From the NCBI GenBank assembly GCA_964365025.1, contig CAYIOJ010000005.1:1-38457 (forward strand): a stretch of 38,457 nt of DNA, read 5' to 3'. Each line of letters opens with the position of its first letter. Within the stretch, counting starts at the first letter, position 1. The notes below the pieces were generated by a model that did no database searches, was not told the DNA's origin, and saw nothing but the letters and a program-made list of their open reading frames with translations. The stretch comes from UBA10003 sp964365025 (lineage in GTDB: Bacteria > Patescibacteriota > Patescibacteriia > Magasanikbacterales > UBA10003). The position numbers and the translations under genes are program-made. Of this stretch, positions 36,669 to 38,457 are shown one piece after another.

Positions 36669-37892
36669 TTACATCATTTTTTTTCTGATGAAAGCCGGAA
36701 TTTCCAATTCCTCGTCGGCCGAGAGTTCCTCTTCCTCCGTTTCTTCTTTTTTCAGCGACTTTTTTTGAAACTGCGCGCCGGCGGACACGGACGGTTTATC
36801 CTCTTTTTTTTCTTCTTTATCTTTGCGGAAAATGGAGCCGGCGGAAAATAAAGACGATCTCAAGCTTGGAGACGGCGCGGTGTAGCTGGAGTTTTCACGA
36901 AAAGAATTTTTATTATAAGACGGGACAGCTGATTCGCGATGGTCAAAACCGGTGGCAATCACCGTGATCCTCAATTCGTCTTTTAAATTATCATCAATCA
37001 CCGAGCCGAAAATCACTTTAGCGCCCGGATCAGCATTGCCCGTGATTACTTTGGCGGCTTCGGCCACTTCATGCATGCCCAAAGAACTGCTGCCGGTAAT
37101 GGTGAAAAGAATTCCTTTGGCGCCGTCAATTGAAAGATCCAGAAGAGGGCTCGCGATCGCGGCTTTGGCCGCTTCCACCGCCCTATTTTCACCCGAGGCG
37201 CGGCCAATGCCCATCAAAGCCGAACCGGTATCTCGCATAATCGAGCGCACATCGGCAAAATCAACATTAATGAGGCCCGGGGTGGTGATTACTTCAGACA
37301 TCCCCTGCACGCCTTGGCGCAAAACATCATCAACAATTTGGAACGCGTCCAAAAGAGAGGTCTTTTTTTCAATCAATTGCAGAACGCGATCATTGGGAAT
37401 GGTAATGATGGAATCAACTTTGCCGGCCAGTTCGGCATGCGCTTTTTCAGCAATATCTTTTCTCTGCGCTCCTTCAAAAGCAAAAGGTTTGGTGACAATG
37501 CCAATAGTCAGAGCTCCGCTGTTTTTGGCAATTTCCGCTACTATCGGTCCGGCGCCGGAACCAGTGCCGCCGCCAAGTCCGCAGGTAATAAAGACCATAT
37601 CCGCGCCTTTCAGAGCCTCGCGAATTTCGTTTTGATTTTCTTCCGCGGCTTTGCGCCCCATTTCCGGATCCATGCCGGCGCCTAGTCCGCGCGTGACTGT
37701 TTTGCCAATGTGGACTTTAGTCGGCGCTTGCACGCAGTGCAGGGCCTGCAAATCGGTGTTGACGGAAATAAAATCAACGCCGCGAATTTTGGATTGAATC
37801 ATGCGATTCACGGCCGCTCCTCCGGCTCCGCCGACTCCAACCACTTTGATTTTGGCCAATGTTTCAATGCTTGGTTTAACTTCGGGCATAAA
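36669..37892 (-). CDS. ftsZ: Cell-division protein FtsZ
   Basis: 407 aa from MPEVKPSIETLAKIKVVGVGG; the frame extends 13 codons upstream without support. The tubulin-like GTPase has GVGGAGGAAVNRM, NTDLQAL, the signature GGGTGSGAGP, and the T7 loop NVDFADVRSIM for GTP hydrolysis. A charged linker follows and the C-terminal peptide DEELEIPAFIRKK binds FtsA or similar partners. It forms the division ring at the membrane. A terminator-like hairpin lies between it and ftsA, so ftsZ levels may be set separately or by attenuation. Confidence 0.97.
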   Translation of the reverse strand, partial: FMPEVKPSIETLAKIKVVGVGGAGGAAVNRMIQSKIRGVDFISVNTDLQALHCVQAPTKVHIGKTVTRGLGAGMDPEMGRKAAEENQNEIREALKGADMVFITCGLGGGTGSGAGPIVAEIAKNSGALTIGIVTKPFAFEGAQRKDIAEKAHAELAGKVDSIITIPNDRVLQLIEKKTSLLDAFQIVDDVLRQGVQGMSEVITTPGLINVDFADVRSIMRDTGSALMGIGRASGENRAVEAAKAAIASPLLDLSIDGAKGILFTITGSSSLGMHEVAEAAKVITGNADPGAKVIFGSVIDDNLKDELRITVIATGFDHRESAVPSYNKNSFRENSSYTAPSPSLRSSLFSAGSIFRKDKEEKKEDKPSVSAGAQFQKKSLKKEETEEEELSADEELEIPAFIRKKMM

Positions 37893-37942
37893 TTTTGTTG
37901 AACACATTGCTTGACTACAAAATGTATTCAAAGTTTAATATT

Positions 37943-37965
37943 AAAAAAAGGTGATATTTCACCTT
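37943..37965 (-). terminator. Terminator or attenuator between ftsA and ftsZ
   Basis: AAGGTGA-AATA-TCACCTT followed by TTTTT on the minus strand. A TTGACA-18-TAAAGT promoter-like pair (about 37968-37997) lies just upstream of it, so a transcript starting there would meet the hairpin before ftsZ. Confidence 0.7.
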
Positions 37966-38015
37966 CTACTTTATCGCTTTTCATATCTCGCTGTCAAGCA
38001 AAATGTGGATATCTG

Positions 38016-38457
38016 TCAAGGCACCAGGGATTTTACCCACTTAGTCACTTTGCCGACCGAGCCAAAATGAGAAATTAAATTTTCCAATTTGCCGGCGCCG
38101 GATTGCGCGGACATCGCTCCCCAGCGCACGAGTCCAATGGCCGCGGCAAAAGATAAATCATTTATTTTATCAGTCACGCTGGTTAAATTCAGGGGATAGC
38201 CCAAGGCCGATGGCAAACGCAAACGGCGTTTGGCCAATTCCACGAGTCCGGGCAGCTTGGAGCCGCCGCCAGTCAAAACCACGCCGGCCGGCAACATGCC
38301 GCTACGGCCCAATTTTTTAAAAATATCATCCACTTTCATCAAAATTTCCTCCGCCCTGGCCTCAATTATTTCACAAGCGTATTTTCGTGAAATCGTTTCA
38401 TGTTCAACTTCTCCCAAATCAAACAAATCAAGTTCTTCTTTTTTACTGATTTCTTTG
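38016..38457 (-). CDS. ftsA: FtsA C-terminal part (cut by window end)
   Basis: The last ~145 codons only; the reading frame continues past 38457. The actin-like ATPase features visible are IIEARAEEILMKVDDIFKK, the adenosine motif LPAGVVLTGGGSKLPGLVELAKRRL, and LGYPLN; INDLSFAAAIGLVRWG closes the fold. The end VGKVTKWVKSLVP resembles the amphipathic membrane-targeting helix of FtsA. It links FtsZ filaments to the membrane. TGA stop. The annotated internal ATG at 38426 is not the start. Confidence 0.93.
   Translation of the reverse strand, partial: KEISKKEELDLFDLGEVEHETISRKYACEIIEARAEEILMKVDDIFKKLGRSGMLPAGVVLTGGGSKLPGLVELAKRRLRLPSALGYPLNLTSVTDKINDLSFAAAIGLVRWGAMSAQSGAGKLENLISHFGSVGKVTKWVKSLVP

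Noticed and set aside
1..38457. CRISPR array
   Set aside because: The repeats are dispersed, palindromic and vary in spacing; no regular repeat-spacer pattern and no cas genes.
1..38457. UGA recoded as glycine
   Set aside because: smpB, infC, ftsA and a GT4 gene end properly at TGA, and no conserved protein runs through one.

Overview
The window looks like a piece of a Candidatus Patescibacteria (CPR) genome, probably of the Parcubacteria side. The clues are AT-rich, tightly packed genes that mostly lack Shine-Dalgarno (SD) sites; ftsA-ftsZ-nrdR, infC-rpmI-rplT, smpB-ssrA, ppsA-pyk and tRNA-Asp blocks of ordinary bacterial type; very large proteins of unknown function; and a high density of short palindromic repeats, several of them read in frame inside genes. 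UGA is used as a normal stop (smpB, infC, ftsA), so the glycine-UGA code of some CPR lineages does not apply. The exact taxon is inference.

Layout: 1-9000 is a surface-polysaccharide block with three GT4 glycosyltransferases, a secreted putative glycoside hydrolase (GHL15-like) with FG-GAP repeats, an AAA/DUF4143 ATPase and an O-antigen ligase. 9100-18437 is an island of four GC-rich minus-strand genes. Two are long Cys-rich lipoproteins (MopE-like and C-x-D-D repeats, as in myxobacteria-like predators), followed by a coiled-coil exported protein and a Pro-rich single-pass membrane protein. AT-rich native sequence lies between them, holding a coiled-coil gene, genome-type repeats and two small RNA candidates. 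19000-28345 holds an orphan MNT-type nucleotidyltransferase and a long minus-strand operon (AI-2E family permease, two membrane or anchored proteins, a degenerate HtrA, a Wzz-like protein, a small DUF5663-like protein, a 1446-aa protein). 28400-30500 is the translation block (smpB, tmRNA, infC, rpmI, rplT). 30500-32000 has a structured small RNA, three small genes with strong SDs and tRNA-Asp. 32000-38457 holds ppsA, pyk, a small membrane protein, nrdR, ftsZ and the 3' part of ftsA.

The most interesting signal is in expression control. Ordinary genes here have no strong SD and some look nearly leaderless. The GC-rich genes and the small genes at 30.7-31.9 kb almost all carry AGGAGG SDs and strong terminators. 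A small RNA at 30.58-30.67 kb presents the loop CCCUCCUUUA, an anti-SD. The roughly 480-nt leader of the GC-rich operon starting at 18437 shows a hairpin loop that is the exact 10-nt complement of it (UAAAGGAGGG), then a second loop with CCUCCUCCUU, then the true SD. I read this as a candidate loop-loop riboregulatory system that would act selectively on the SD-bearing genes. Sequence complementarity is seen directly; function is inference. A second RNA pair at 16.69-16.90 kb (a tRNA-like cloverleaf with an 11-nt loop complementary to a neighbouring small RNA) is also unexplained.

Limits: a 100-N assembly gap splits one repeat gene, all homology is by eye, and the two window ends are partial.
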